Both the position numbers and the translations under genes were made by a program. A DNA stretch of 64,000 bases from Fulvivirga imtechensis AK7 (GTDB taxonomy: Bacteria; Bacteroidota; Bacteroidia; Cytophagales; Cyclobacteriaceae), in NCBI RefSeq assembly GCF_000331535.1, contig NZ_AMZN01000051.1:62001-126000 (forward strand), given 5' to 3'. Shown one piece after another: positions 17,938 to 26,350 of the stretch (position 1 is its first letter; each line of letters starts with the position of its first letter). The notes below the pieces were generated by a model. It worked only from the letters and a program-made list of their open reading frames with translations, had not been told where the DNA came from and made no database searches.

Positions 17938-19056
17938 GTGAAAAAGATTAAAGTACTTCAAATTATTAAGTCACTCGGACGTGGAGGAGCAGAAATGTTA
18001 TTAGCGGAATTGCTTCCACTGCATGATCGTGATAGATTTGAATTTAACTACGTTTATTTTTTGCCCTGGAAAGATCAGATGGTGCCTGCTTTGTTGGAAA
18101 ACAGAGCTAATGTGCATTGTTTTAAAGCCAGCAATAACATTAAGATATTAACGCAGTATCGTCATGTTATCTCATATGTAAAGGAACATGGCATAGATGT
18201 TATCCATGCTCATTTACCCTGGGCGGGGTTTTTGGCGCGAATAGTACATTTCAAAACCGGTGTTCCGGTTTTATATACGGAGCATAACAAGCAGGAACGA
18301 TACCATAAGATAACTTACTGGCTAAACAAGTTATCTTTTAACTACCAATCAGCCGTGATTGCTGTCTCAGAGGATGTAGCTTCATCAATTTATGACAATC
18401 TCAAACCCAGTATTCCTGTGGAGGTCATAGTTAACGGAGTCAATACTAATAAGTTTCAGCGAAATGAACAGCGAGGTTTAAGCGTGCGAAAGAAATATAA
18501 TATACCCGAAGATGCCACTGTGGTGGGAACTATTGCAGTTTTCAGGTTTCAGAAGCGCTTGAAGGAGTGGTTGCAGGTTTTTTCAAAGGCTGCCGAGGTA
18601 AACCATTCACTCTATGGAGTAATTGTTGGAGATGGACCATTAAAAAATGAGCTAATCGAGGAAAGAAAAAGGTTAAAACTTGAAGATAAAATAGTTATGC
18701 CGGGGCTGCAGACAAATACTGTTGACTGGTTTTCCGCAATGGACATCTATATGATGACATCAGTATTTGAAGGACTACCAATTGCGCTTTTAGAAGCAAT
18801 GAGTTGCCAATGTGCTATCCTGAGTACAAATGCCGGAGGGGTGAAGGAAGTGATTCACTCAGGGAACGAAGGGCTTCTGGTAAATGTTTCCGATTGGTCA
18901 CTAATGCCAGAATTACTGGAACAACTGACGGCTGATCAAAAAGCGGTAGAAAAAATGGGAGAAAATGCCCGTATGCGTGTTGTAGAATCTTTTAGTTTGG
19001 AAAATATGGTAGAAAGAATAGAGGCACGTTATTTAAAAGCCGTAAATGAGAAATAG
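17938..19056 (+). CDS. Glycosyltransferase family 4
   Basis: A 372-residue GT-B enzyme starting at a GTG, 13 bases after the previous stop. SLGRGGAEMLLAELL and HAHLPWAG mark the acceptor domain, VPVLYTEHN the central strand, GTIAVFRFQKRLKEW and GVIVGDGPLK the donor domain, and SVFEGLPIALLEAMSC the EX7E motif. Its stop abuts the next ATG with no gap (TAGATG). One sugar of the repeat unit is probably added by this enzyme. Confidence 0.88.
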   Translation: MKKIKVLQIIKSLGRGGAEMLLAELLPLHDRDRFEFNYVYFLPWKDQMVPALLENRANVHCFKASNNIKILTQYRHVISYVKEHGIDVIHAHLPWAGFLARIVHFKTGVPVLYTEHNKQERYHKITYWLNKLSFNYQSAVIAVSEDVASSIYDNLKPSIPVEVIVNGVNTNKFQRNEQRGLSVRKKYNIPEDATVVGTIAVFRFQKRLKEWLQVFSKAAEVNHSLYGVIVGDGPLKNELIEERKRLKLEDKIVMPGLQTNTVDWFSAMDIYMMTSVFEGLPIALLEAMSCQCAILSTNAGGVKEVIHSGNEGLLVNVSDWSLMPELLEQLTADQKAVEKMGENARMRVVESFSLENMVERIEARYLKAVNEK

Positions 19057-20007
19057 ATGGAATTCAGAGCAGCAACAAATGAAGATGTACCGAAAATAGT
19101 GGAGCTCCTGAGAACAAGCCTTGGGGAGTCATTGATGCCCAAGTCGCAAGCATACTGGGAATGGAAGCACGTAAGAAATCCATTCGGTGCTTCTCCGATG
19201 ATATTGGCCCTGGAAGGAAAGCAACTTATTGGCGTTAGAGCTTTTATGAATTGGCAGTGGATGAGGCAAGGCAAAACACTTTCTGCTATTCGAGCCGTAG
19301 ATACAGCCACTCACCCCGACCATCAGGGAAAAGGTATTTTTAAAAAATTGACCCTTCAGTTGCTGGAGCAGTGTAGAAAAAAAGGTGTTGATTTTGTTTT
19401 TAACACACCCAATTCTCAAAGTATGCCCGGTTACATTAAGATGGGGTGGAAAGAGGCGGGAAAGTTACCCGTAAAAATGTGCATAAAGCAGCCAGTCACC
19501 TTAATCTTAAATAAGTTAAGGCATGCCAGGCCGATTGAGTTTCTTGAGCTTAATACTTCTGATTTTGATTTGGTACCGGTTTTATCTCACTTTGACGACT
19601 CTTTGGTAAGTGACAAAGCACTTACCTGGCGCACTCCCCAAACCAAAGCTTTCTTGACCTGGAGGTACATTGATGTGCCTATGGTGAAATACTATGGATA
19701 TAGAAATGATAATGCACTCATCGTCTTTAGGTTGAAGCGGACTGCATATGGTAGTGAACTGCGTGTGGTTGAGACAATTGGGACCAAACCCGCCATAGAG
19801 GCCGCCTTGCGATATATTTTTTTTAAAGTTAGCTTTGATTACATGACATTAGATGGGTTTAACGCAGCTAAGCTACCTGGGATGCTAAGGTTATCGGCTA
19901 AAATAGGACCAGTTGTTACCGTTCGTGCCTTAAATTTCACGGATCTGACTGCATTTGCCGGTTTCAATAGTTGGACACCGTGTCTTGGAGATATGGAACT
20001 CTTTTAA
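19057..20007 (+). CDS. GNAT-family N-acetyltransferase with C-terminal extension
   Basis: A 316-residue protein. Residues 1-140 are a GNAT fold: MEFRAATNEDVPKIVELL, AIRAVDTATHPDHQGKGIFK (acetyl-CoA pyrophosphate loop, Q/RxxGxG type) and FVFNTPNSQSMPGYIKMGW. The remaining ~170 residues form a second domain with SDKALTWRTPQTKAFLTWRY, seen in GNAT proteins of polysaccharide clusters. It could acylate an amino-sugar (a candidate for a missing N-acylation step) or another glycan component. It begins directly after the preceding stop codon. Confidence 0.75.
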   Translation: MEFRAATNEDVPKIVELLRTSLGESLMPKSQAYWEWKHVRNPFGASPMILALEGKQLIGVRAFMNWQWMRQGKTLSAIRAVDTATHPDHQGKGIFKKLTLQLLEQCRKKGVDFVFNTPNSQSMPGYIKMGWKEAGKLPVKMCIKQPVTLILNKLRHARPIEFLELNTSDFDLVPVLSHFDDSLVSDKALTWRTPQTKAFLTWRYIDVPMVKYYGYRNDNALIVFRLKRTAYGSELRVVETIGTKPAIEAALRYIFFKVSFDYMTLDGFNAAKLPGMLRLSAKIGPVVTVRALNFTDLTAFAGFNSWTPCLGDMELF

Positions 20008-20010
20008 TTA

Positions 20011-21231
20011 ATGCTTTACGGAATTTTTATAATAGTTTTAGGCTATTTCATAGCTGGTGCCTACATCGATAAAATTATCCCTGCCAGGTCACCTAAGTCT
20101 CTCGAAAGTAATGTCTTTTTGAAGAGGCTATACTTTTATCATTTTTTTCTATCAGCTGTTTACTATACATATGCCTTATTTGAGTCTTCTGATTCAAAAT
20201 TTTATTATAGAAAAGTCATAGAAGATTACAGAGGGCCGGGGTGGTTTGATTTCTATGGTGTCAGTACAAGATTCATAGAATTCACCGGGTACCCGTTTAT
20301 TAAGTACCTGGGTTTTAGTTACGAAGCTATAATGGCACTCTTTTCTATCTTCGGTTTTTTCGGTTTTATCTACTTTTACCTTTTTTTTCAGGAAAAAGTC
20401 GTTTTTAAGGAAAGGTTTTTTGGCTATAACTTACTTACAATATTCTTCCTGTTGCCAAACTTACACTTTTGGTCAGGGTCTTTTGGAAAAGGTTCTTTCA
20501 TATTTCTGGGGATCAGCATGTTCTTCTATGGACTAAATAATGTGCAGAAAAGATGGATAATAATTATTATTGGCGGTTTGATTACTTATCATATTCGGCC
20601 ACATATAATGTTTGTAATACTTGCTTCTACTGCCATTGGCTTTGCATTTAGTACGAGAGGTGTAGGCTGGGGAACCAGGTTTGCTGTTATTGTAATTTCA
20701 GTCGGGGCCTTCTTTTTTGTTTATCAGGATGTGTTGGCATTGGTGGGTGTTGAAGAAGGTGAGGAACTACAAGAGGGGTTAGATCTGGCTCACCGGGCAA
20801 AAGAGCTTTCGAAAGCAACGTCAGGTGTGGATATAAGAGATTACTCCCTTCCTGAGAAGGTTTTTACTTTTTTATACAGGCCTTTGTTCTTTGATGCCCC
20901 GGGATTTTTGGGAATTGTTGTTTCTTTTGAAAACGTTTTTTTGTTACTGATCACTCTTTATTTTATAGTTAAGGGGGGCGTTTTATATTTACTTAGGGGT
21001 GATTTTCTGATCAAAACTGCTTTTTTTAGCTTCATTACTGTATCCATCGCGCTGGCGCAAATCTCCGGAAACCTTGGTATAGCAATTAGGCAAAAGAGTC
21101 AGGTTATGATGCTGTTCCTTTTTATTATTCTCAAGTTCCTGAGCGATAAAAAAATGGTTCAGTATAAGAAGTGGGTGAGCAAAAAGAAAAGATCACAAGC
21201 GAGGGCTGAAATTTATCATGTTACACCATGA
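20011..21231 (+). CDS. Polytopic membrane protein, probable O-antigen/EPS polymerase (Wzy-like)
   Basis: A 406-residue protein with roughly 10 predicted membrane spans and a large hydrophilic loop between the 8th and 9th spans (residues about 240-285, starting EEGEELQEG). Wzy proteins show little sequence conservation; this call rests on size, topology, the loop, the WSGSFGKGSFIFLGI segment (common in EpsG/Wzy-like proteins) and position among transferases with a Wzx present. It would polymerise repeat units in the periplasm. The stop overlaps the next start by 4 bases. Confidence 0.65.
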   Translation: MLYGIFIIVLGYFIAGAYIDKIIPARSPKSLESNVFLKRLYFYHFFLSAVYYTYALFESSDSKFYYRKVIEDYRGPGWFDFYGVSTRFIEFTGYPFIKYLGFSYEAIMALFSIFGFFGFIYFYLFFQEKVVFKERFFGYNLLTIFFLLPNLHFWSGSFGKGSFIFLGISMFFYGLNNVQKRWIIIIIGGLITYHIRPHIMFVILASTAIGFAFSTRGVGWGTRFAVIVISVGAFFFVYQDVLALVGVEEGEELQEGLDLAHRAKELSKATSGVDIRDYSLPEKVFTFLYRPLFFDAPGFLGIVVSFENVFLLLITLYFIVKGGVLYLLRGDFLIKTAFFSFITVSIALAQISGNLGIAIRQKSQVMMLFLFIILKFLSDKKMVQYKKWVSKKKRSQARAEIYHVTP

Positions 21232-22223
21232 GAGGCATTCTAACTATTTCACTTGACTTTGAGCTTCATTGGGGTGGTTTTGAAAAATGGCCACTAAATG
21301 AACGTTATAAAAATTATTTTTTGAATACCAGACGCTGTATTCCCACTTTGCTGTCCTTGTTCGAACAAAGTAATATTCACGTCACCTGGGCTACAGTGGG
21401 GCTGCTTATGCACATAACCAAAGGAGAACTTCTGGAACATGTTCCGCAGGTCCTCCCGGAGTATGAGGTGAAAAAGTTATCAGCTTACAATTACATCAGG
21501 GAGGCCGGTATTGGGGAGAATGAGTCAACTGACCCGTTTCATTATGCCGGTTCGTTAATCGATGCAATAAAAAAAGTGCCGGGTCAGGAGATCGGCACAC
21601 ATACCTTTTCACATTATTATTGCAATGAAATCGGACAAGGTTCCGAGCAGTTCAGGCATGATCTTCAGGCATCCAGATCAGCGGCTGTAGCTTGGGATGT
21701 TACCTTGAAGTCGTTGGTTTTTCCACGAAACCAATATAACCCGGAATATTTGTCTGTTTGTGCTGAAGAGGGAATACAGATTGTGAGAGTAAATCCAATT
21801 GACTGGTGGTGGCAGATCAATGGCACTCAAAACGAGTCAATGTGGAAGCGTCTAAACAGAGGACTTGATGCGTATATGTCGATTGGAGGAAAAACTTCTT
21901 ATTCTCTTGATGCCATCACAATTGAAAGCGGAGTTTTTCTATTGCCAGCGAGCCGTCTTTTAAGGCCTTATCGACCAAAGGAGTTTGTTTTAAACAGGCT
22001 GAAAATCGAAAAAATAAAAAAGGAAATGTTGGTAGCGGCTCAAAATAATGAAGTATATCATTTGTGGTGGCATCCTCATAACTTTGGTAATCATACACAG
22101 CAGAATATCGATGGTTTAGTCGAGATCGCCAACCACTTCAGAAGGCTTCATGAAGAGTTTGGTATGGTGAGTAGGAATATGGGTGAAATAGCAGAATTAT
22201 TGTATAATGGAGCTCAAACCTAA
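21228..22223 (+). CDS. Polysaccharide deacetylase family protein (NodB-like)
   Basis: A 331-residue protein with a NodB/CE4-type barrel. LTISLDFELHWGG supplies the metal-associated Asp, EIGTHTFSHYYC is the HxxxH-type zinc motif, and LVFPRNQYNPEYL and LWWHPHNFG are later catalytic blocks. There is no signal peptide, so it probably acts in the cytoplasm on a lipid-linked or nucleotide-linked N-acetylated sugar rather than on extracellular polymer. Its 3' end overlaps the following GT4 gene by 17 bases. Confidence 0.82.
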   Translation: MRGILTISLDFELHWGGFEKWPLNERYKNYFLNTRRCIPTLLSLFEQSNIHVTWATVGLLMHITKGELLEHVPQVLPEYEVKKLSAYNYIREAGIGENESTDPFHYAGSLIDAIKKVPGQEIGTHTFSHYYCNEIGQGSEQFRHDLQASRSAAVAWDVTLKSLVFPRNQYNPEYLSVCAEEGIQIVRVNPIDWWWQINGTQNESMWKRLNRGLDAYMSIGGKTSYSLDAITIESGVFLLPASRLLRPYRPKEFVLNRLKIEKIKKEMLVAAQNNEVYHLWWHPHNFGNHTQQNIDGLVEIANHFRRLHEEFGMVSRNMGEIAELLYNGAQT

Positions 22224-23373
22224 ACTTCTAAGAATAACAACTGTACCTATATCCCTTAATGTCTTGCTTAAGGGACAGCTTTCGTATATCCGCTCCAATG
22301 GATTTGATGTGGTAGCGTCCAGCGCTCAGGGCCCTGAAATTATTGAAATTATAGAAAGAGAGGGTGTCCCTCACTATGTTATTCCATTAACCAGAAAAAT
22401 TACTCCCTTTCAGGATATCTGGTGCTTGTGGAAATTGATTCTGTTCATCCGGAGAGAGAGGTTTACCATAGTACATTCGCATACACCAAAAGCGGGATTA
22501 ATAGGTATGTTGGCAGCATGGTTTTGTCGCGTCCCACATCGGCTACACACTGTCGCCGGGATGCCTTTAATGGAAACCAGGGGCTTCAAAAGAAAACTAC
22601 TTAAGTGGGTCGAATTAATCACTTATAGAAGTGCTACACGTGTCTACCCTAACTCTTTTCGTCTGAGGGATTTTATTGTGAGAGAAATATATGCCTCCCG
22701 GGAAAAGCTTCATGTGATCGGCAGAGGAAGTTCAAACGGGATCGATCTGACTTATTTTCAGGTGACAACTGAGGTTGAAAAAAACGGCATAAAGTTATTG
22801 GAAACGTATGGTATCAAAAAGGATCATTTGATTATTACCTTTATAGGTAGAATTGTAGCGGATAAAGGAATAAATGAGCTTATCGAGGCGTTCGAACAAG
22901 TAAACGAGGGAACAGAGAAGAAGACGAAGCTATTGCTTGTCGGACCGTATGAAGATGATCTGAATCCTATTAGCTCTAAAGCGAAAACCTTCATAGAAGA
23001 GCACCCGGATATTATTTCAGTGGGTTTTCAAAGTGACATACGTCCGTACCTGTATATCAGCGATATTTTTGCATTTCCAAGTTATAGAGAGGGATTTCCA
23101 AATGTTGTTCTTCAGGCTTGTGCCATGGGAGTACCTTGCGTAGCTTCTGATATTAATGGATGCAACGAAATTATCTTGAATGAAAGGACAGGGTTGTTAA
23201 TACCCACAAAAAGTGTAGCCGAACTTGTGGCGGCTCTGAAAAGGCTAATTTCCGATGAAGATTTTAGGAAGCGCTTAGCTGAAGAAGCCAGAAGTTATGT
23301 CAGAGCGAATTTCGACCAGCAATATGTTTGGAAAGAAATAATCAAGGAATACAAAAAGCATGTGAATGTATAG
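22207..23373 (+). CDS. Glycosyltransferase family 4 (PglA-like position)
   Basis: A 388-residue GT-B enzyme: [10 protein letters not shown]-type acceptor motif ([18 protein letters not shown]), [39 protein letters not shown] and [17 protein letters not shown]. The N-terminal pattern ([20 protein letters not shown]) is typical of transferases that sit next to PglC-type initiating enzymes and add the second sugar to undecaprenyl-PP-linked HexNAc. Indeed the pglC-like gene starts 8 bases before this gene ends. Confidence 0.85.
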   Translation: MELKPKLLRITTVPISLNVLLKGQLSYIRSNGFDVVASSAQGPEIIEIIEREGVPHYVIPLTRKITPFQDIWCLWKLILFIRRERFTIVHSHTPKAGLIGMLAAWFCRVPHRLHTVAGMPLMETRGFKRKLLKWVELITYRSATRVYPNSFRLRDFIVREIYASREKLHVIGRGSSNGIDLTYFQVTTEVEKNGIKLLETYGIKKDHLIITFIGRIVADKGINELIEAFEQVNEGTEKKTKLLLVGPYEDDLNPISSKAKTFIEEHPDIISVGFQSDIRPYLYISDIFAFPSYREGFPNVVLQACAMGVPCVASDINGCNEIILNERTGLLIPTKSVAELVAALKRLISDEDFRKRLAEEARSYVRANFDQQYVWKEIIKEYKKHVNV

Positions 23374-24001
23374 GATGTTCAAACATATAGCAGATAAAAT
23401 CGTTGCATTCATTGCTTTGCTGGCACTATCCCCAATTTTCTTGATCTGCTGCGTCTTACTCGGCATTTTCAATAAAAATGGCTTAAAAGGAGTTTTTTTT
23501 ATTCAACCGCGCCCTGGAGAGAATGAAAGGGTATTTAAGCTGTTTAAATTTAAAACAATGACGGACGAAAGAGATGAATATGGCAATCTGCTGCCTGATG
23601 AGCAGCGGTTGACCTGGGTAGGACGTATAATTCGAAAAACATCTATTGATGAAATTCCGCAGCTTCTTAACATTTTGAAGGGGGAAATGTCATTTATTGG
23701 CCCCCGTCCATTGCTACTGGAATATTTGCCGTTGTACAGTGATGAACAGCGAAGGAGGCATGATGTGCGGCCTGGAATTTCAGGTTGGGCGCAGGTAAAT
23801 GGAAGAAATGCAATTTCGTGGGAAAAGAAGTTTGAGTTAGATGTTTGGTATGTCGATCATCAATCTTTTTGGTTAGATTTGAAGATATTATTCCTGACTT
23901 TGATTAAGGTTTTGAAGGCCGAGGGAATTAGTGGAGAAAATGTGGCTACAATGGAGAAATTTAAAGGTAGTCAACACTCAACAATTAAAACCAGTAACTA
24001 A
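23366..24001 (+). CDS. pglC: Initiating sugar phosphotransferase, PglC-like (bacterial sugar transferase)
   Basis: A 211-residue monotopic phosphoglycosyl transferase. One N-terminal hydrophobic re-entrant segment (residues about 12-35) is followed by [20 protein letters not shown], the catalytic DE pair in [27 protein letters not shown] and [14 protein letters not shown]. It transfers a sugar-1-phosphate, probably a bacillosamine-type sugar given its neighbours, to undecaprenyl phosphate. Two starts are possible: ATG 23366 or ATG 23375. Short length without the N-terminal CoA-binding region puts it with PglC rather than WbaP/WcaJ. Confidence 0.88.
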   Translation: MYRMFKHIADKIVAFIALLALSPIFLICCVLLGIFNKNGLKGVFFIQPRPGENERVFKLFKFKTMTDERDEYGNLLPDEQRLTWVGRIIRKTSIDEIPQLLNILKGEMSFIGPRPLLLEYLPLYSDEQRRRHDVRPGISGWAQVNGRNAISWEKKFELDVWYVDHQSFWLDLKILFLTLIKVLKAEGISGENVATMEKFKGSQHSTIKTSN

Positions 24002-24010
24002 TATCAAATA

Positions 24011-24619
24011 ATGTATCTCTTTGGAGCTAGTGGTCACGCGAAGGTTATATTAGATATACTTAAAAGCAACCGGATAAATGCTCTGGGTCTTTTTGATGAT
24101 AATAAATCAGGGGGCGGTATCAACGGTTTACCAATAGTGGGAGTGACAGAAGATCATACGTCTGAATGTAATCCATGTATTGTGGCAATTGGAGACAATG
24201 GAATAAGAAAAAATGTGGTGGAAAGGTTACGTAGTGCTATTTATGCTTCTGCTTTACATGCCGGTGCCACAGTAGCCGAACCGAATGATATTGCTGAGGG
24301 AACTGTTGTTATGGCTGGTGCCGTTATTAACCCATCCACGAAAGTTGGCAGGCACTGCATAGTCAATACCTCTGCGTCAGTAGATCATGATTGTACAATA
24401 GGTGACTTTGTTCATATTGCACCTAATGCGACACTTTGTGGGGGCGTTAGCGTTGGAGAAGGTACTCTCGTAGGATCGGGAGCGACTATCATTCCGAATA
24501 TATCTATCGGTAAATGGGTGGTAGTTGGCGCAGGAACAGTTGTTATTGCTGATGTTCCCGATTACGCGGTAGTGGTAGGGAATCCCGGGAGGTTAGTAAA
24601 GATACAACAACATGAATAA
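24011..24619 (+). CDS. pglD: Sugar O/N-acetyltransferase, NeuD/PglD family
   Basis: A 202-residue acetyltransferase with an N-terminal Rossmann-like UDP-sugar-binding part (MYLFGASGHAKVILDIL) and a C-terminal left-handed beta-helix. HAGATVAEPNDIAEGTVVMA is the family active-site region, with NTSASVDHDCTIGDFVHIAP containing the catalytic His. PglD acetylates the 4-amino group of UDP-4-amino-sugars to make UDP-diNAcBac. It lies 9 bases after pglC as in many protein-glycosylation loci. A related gene follows at 24758-25381, so which of the two does the PglD step is uncertain. Confidence 0.82.
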   Translation: MYLFGASGHAKVILDILKSNRINALGLFDDNKSGGGINGLPIVGVTEDHTSECNPCIVAIGDNGIRKNVVERLRSAIYASALHAGATVAEPNDIAEGTVVMAGAVINPSTKVGRHCIVNTSASVDHDCTIGDFVHIAPNATLCGGVSVGEGTLVGSGATIIPNISIGKWVVVGAGTVVIADVPDYAVVVGNPGRLVKIQQHE

Positions 24620-24630
24620 ATATCAGCCAA

Positions 24631-24715
24631 AGCGGTCAACCCGGGGTGTATGTCCAGGCTGAGAAGATGGCGAGACATAACCTAAGTACCTTGGGTTGCT
24701 CCCTGCTTGCGCGCT
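24631..24715 (+). other. Structured non-coding element with a possible three-way junction
   Basis: This GC-rich patch between two acetyltransferase genes can fold as three stems. P1 pairs CGGGG (24642-24646) with CCCTG (24701-24705). P2 pairs TATGTC (24649-24654) with GACATA (24674-24679). P3 pairs ACCTAAG (24680-24686) with CTTGGGT (24690-24696) around a TAC loop. AGCG/CGCT at the outer ends may add a closing stem. It matches no riboswitch that I recognise. It may be a leader RNA, an attenuator, or a remnant of a mobile or structured RNA. No coding potential is evident. Confidence 0.4.
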
Positions 24716-24757
24716 AAATGTACTACGATGCGTAAGTATGTAACCATTGAAAATCAA

Positions 24758-25381
24758 ATGTACATGAAAAAAATAGCCATATATGGAGCAGGGGGCCTTG
24801 GAAAGGAGGTAAAAACCATAATAGATGCTATCAATCAAGCCAAGCCGGTGTATGACTTTCTTGGATATTTTGATGATAACGTCAGGGGAGATCATGTGAT
24901 AGGCGGGTTAGCTGATCTTAATAGATGGGAGGAAAACATTCATCTTGTGATTGGTATAGGTGCACCGGAAGTCAAAGAACAAATCATATCATCAATAACC
25001 AATTCTTTTATCCGATACGAAACGCTCATCCATCCGGGTGCAGAAATCGGAAATGGTGACGATGTGCAGATAGGTGTGGGAACCATTGTCACTGCAGGAT
25101 GTATCTTAACAACAGATATTGAAATAGGTAAACATGTTCTTTTAAACTTGAACACCACTATTGGCCATGATGTGGTGATTGGGGATTTTTGTTCTATAAT
25201 GCCAGGAGTAAACCTGGCAGGGGCAGTTAAAATTAAAAAATCCGTATTGATTGGATCCGGGGCAAATATTATTAACGCTGTTTGTATAGGAGAGCGTGCT
25301 GTGGTAGGAGCCGGAGCCGTGGTTTTAAAAAATGTAAAATCGCACAGCACAGTGGTCGGAGTACCTGCAAGGGAGTTGTAA
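24758..25381 (+). CDS. Second NeuD/PglD-family acetyltransferase
   Basis: A 207-residue protein with the same two-part layout as the gene at 24011-24619: KKIAIYGAGGLGKEVKTII (Rossmann part), then a beta-helix with TLIHPGAEIGNGDDVQIGVG, NLNTTIGHDVVIGDFCSIMP (catalytic His) and ending in GVPAREL. The start is placed at ATG 24758 or 24764, directly before the conserved strand; an upstream ATG at 24707 would place the N-terminus within the structured element. It is followed after 1 base by xrtF. It may N-acetylate a 4-amino sugar in the bacillosamine or legionaminate route (LegH-like step). Confidence 0.8.
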   Translation: MYMKKIAIYGAGGLGKEVKTIIDAINQAKPVYDFLGYFDDNVRGDHVIGGLADLNRWEENIHLVIGIGAPEVKEQIISSITNSFIRYETLIHPGAEIGNGDDVQIGVGTIVTAGCILTTDIEIGKHVLLNLNTTIGHDVVIGDFCSIMPGVNLAGAVKIKKSVLIGSGANIINAVCIGERAVVGAGAVVLKNVKSHSTVVGVPAREL

Positions 25382-25382
25382 T

Positions 25383-25919
25383 ATGTCGTTAATAAGAGAA
25401 TTTAAACCTACCATACTGTTTTTGGTTAAATTTTTGGGGTTTTACCTCATACTAAACCTGTTATACGGCTTTTTCATTGATGCTTACTCTCCCCTGCCTG
25501 ACCCCGTTACACGGTGGGTGTCGGTGCAGTCTACTTCAATTCTTAACTTGTTTCAGTACCGGATTGAATATGCCGACCATCAATATCAACCATCAATTAA
25601 CCTAATCCTGGATGGGCAGGATGTGATTTTGAGTATCTTTGAAGGGTGTAATGGACTGAATGTAATTATCATATTTGTTTCTTTCCTCTTGTCATTCGGA
25701 AAGCTATCACCAAGGCTGATATGGTTTATTCCATTGGGCTTAATTATAATACACATTTTTAACGTTCTCAGGATCTTATTGTTATTTTTGATTTCTGTTC
25801 ATTGGCCAGATGCCATGTATTTTGCCCATAAGTATTTATTCACTGCCATACTCTATGTTGTAATATTTGTTCTGTGGTATTTTTGGCTCAATAAGCTCTA
25901 TGTAATCAAAAATACATGA
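25383..25919 (+). CDS. xrtF: Exosortase family protein XrtF
   Basis: A 178-residue integral membrane protein with about five spans. The exosortase catalytic triad is visible: Cys89 in FEGCNGLN, Arg130 in FNVLRILLL and His149 in YFAHKYLF. The N-terminal segment (KPTILFLVKFLGFYLILNL) and overall length match the XrtF branch found in Bacteroidetes. Exosortases are thought to cut C-terminal PEP-CTERM-like anchors and pass the protein to a surface glycan or lipid. It is coupled by a 4-base overlap to the XrtF-associated gene. A candidate substrate is encoded at 32617-32793. Confidence 0.85.
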   Translation: MSLIREFKPTILFLVKFLGFYLILNLLYGFFIDAYSPLPDPVTRWVSVQSTSILNLFQYRIEYADHQYQPSINLILDGQDVILSIFEGCNGLNVIIIFVSFLLSFGKLSPRLIWFIPLGLIIIHIFNVLRILLLFLISVHWPDAMYFAHKYLFTAILYVVIFVLWYFWLNKLYVIKNT

Positions 25920-26350
25920 TAGAAAAACAGTGGGATATGAGACGTTTTGCTTTGATTTCACTCAGCCTTATGGGGTTGATAATGGTGTACCTTCTGCAAC
26001 GTGAAATACAACATTTTTTTAGCACCTTTGGGTTGTCCGGCTATCAATTATTTATTGCGGGAAGGTCCTTCCGTTTCATTGTTAATGATCTTTTAATGAT
26101 ACTGCTCATCTATGGCCTCTATATGAAAAGGAAGTATGTTATTTTTGCTTTTTATTTGCAGTTAATAGGAATAATTTTGATTTTGATTCCATATCTTGTA
26201 ATTAAATATAATACCCCTTATAATGGGCCCTTGGTGTCTTTCTTGCACAGACTGGTTATCAACCCGCTTCTAATGGTCTTGTTGATACCAGCTTTTTTTT
26301 ATCAGGAGAGGTACTCTGAGATTGAAACTACAAAAAATGACACAAAATGA
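25916..26350 (+). CDS. Exosortase F system-associated membrane protein
   Basis: A 144-residue membrane protein with four hydrophobic segments. Features of the family that accompanies XrtF include a short N-terminal tail with a Met-Arg-Arg-Phe, the REIQHFFSTFGLSGYQLFIA loop between the first two segments, FRFIVNDLLMILLIYGLY and the terminal hydrophobic stretch LVINPLLMVLLIPAFFYQ. Its biochemical role is not known. Its gene overlaps xrtF and the following aminotransferase gene by 4 bases each, implying co-translation. Confidence 0.78.
   Translation: MIEKQWDMRRFALISLSLMGLIMVYLLQREIQHFFSTFGLSGYQLFIAGRSFRFIVNDLLMILLIYGLYMKRKYVIFAFYLQLIGIILILIPYLVIKYNTPYNGPLVSFLHRLVINPLLMVLLIPAFFYQERYSEIETTKNDTK

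Noticed and set aside
24631-24715. TPP riboswitch
   Set aside because: GGGGTG and GGCTGAGA resemble parts of the THI box, but the order of helices differs and the ACCTGATCTGG...CCAGCG half is missing.
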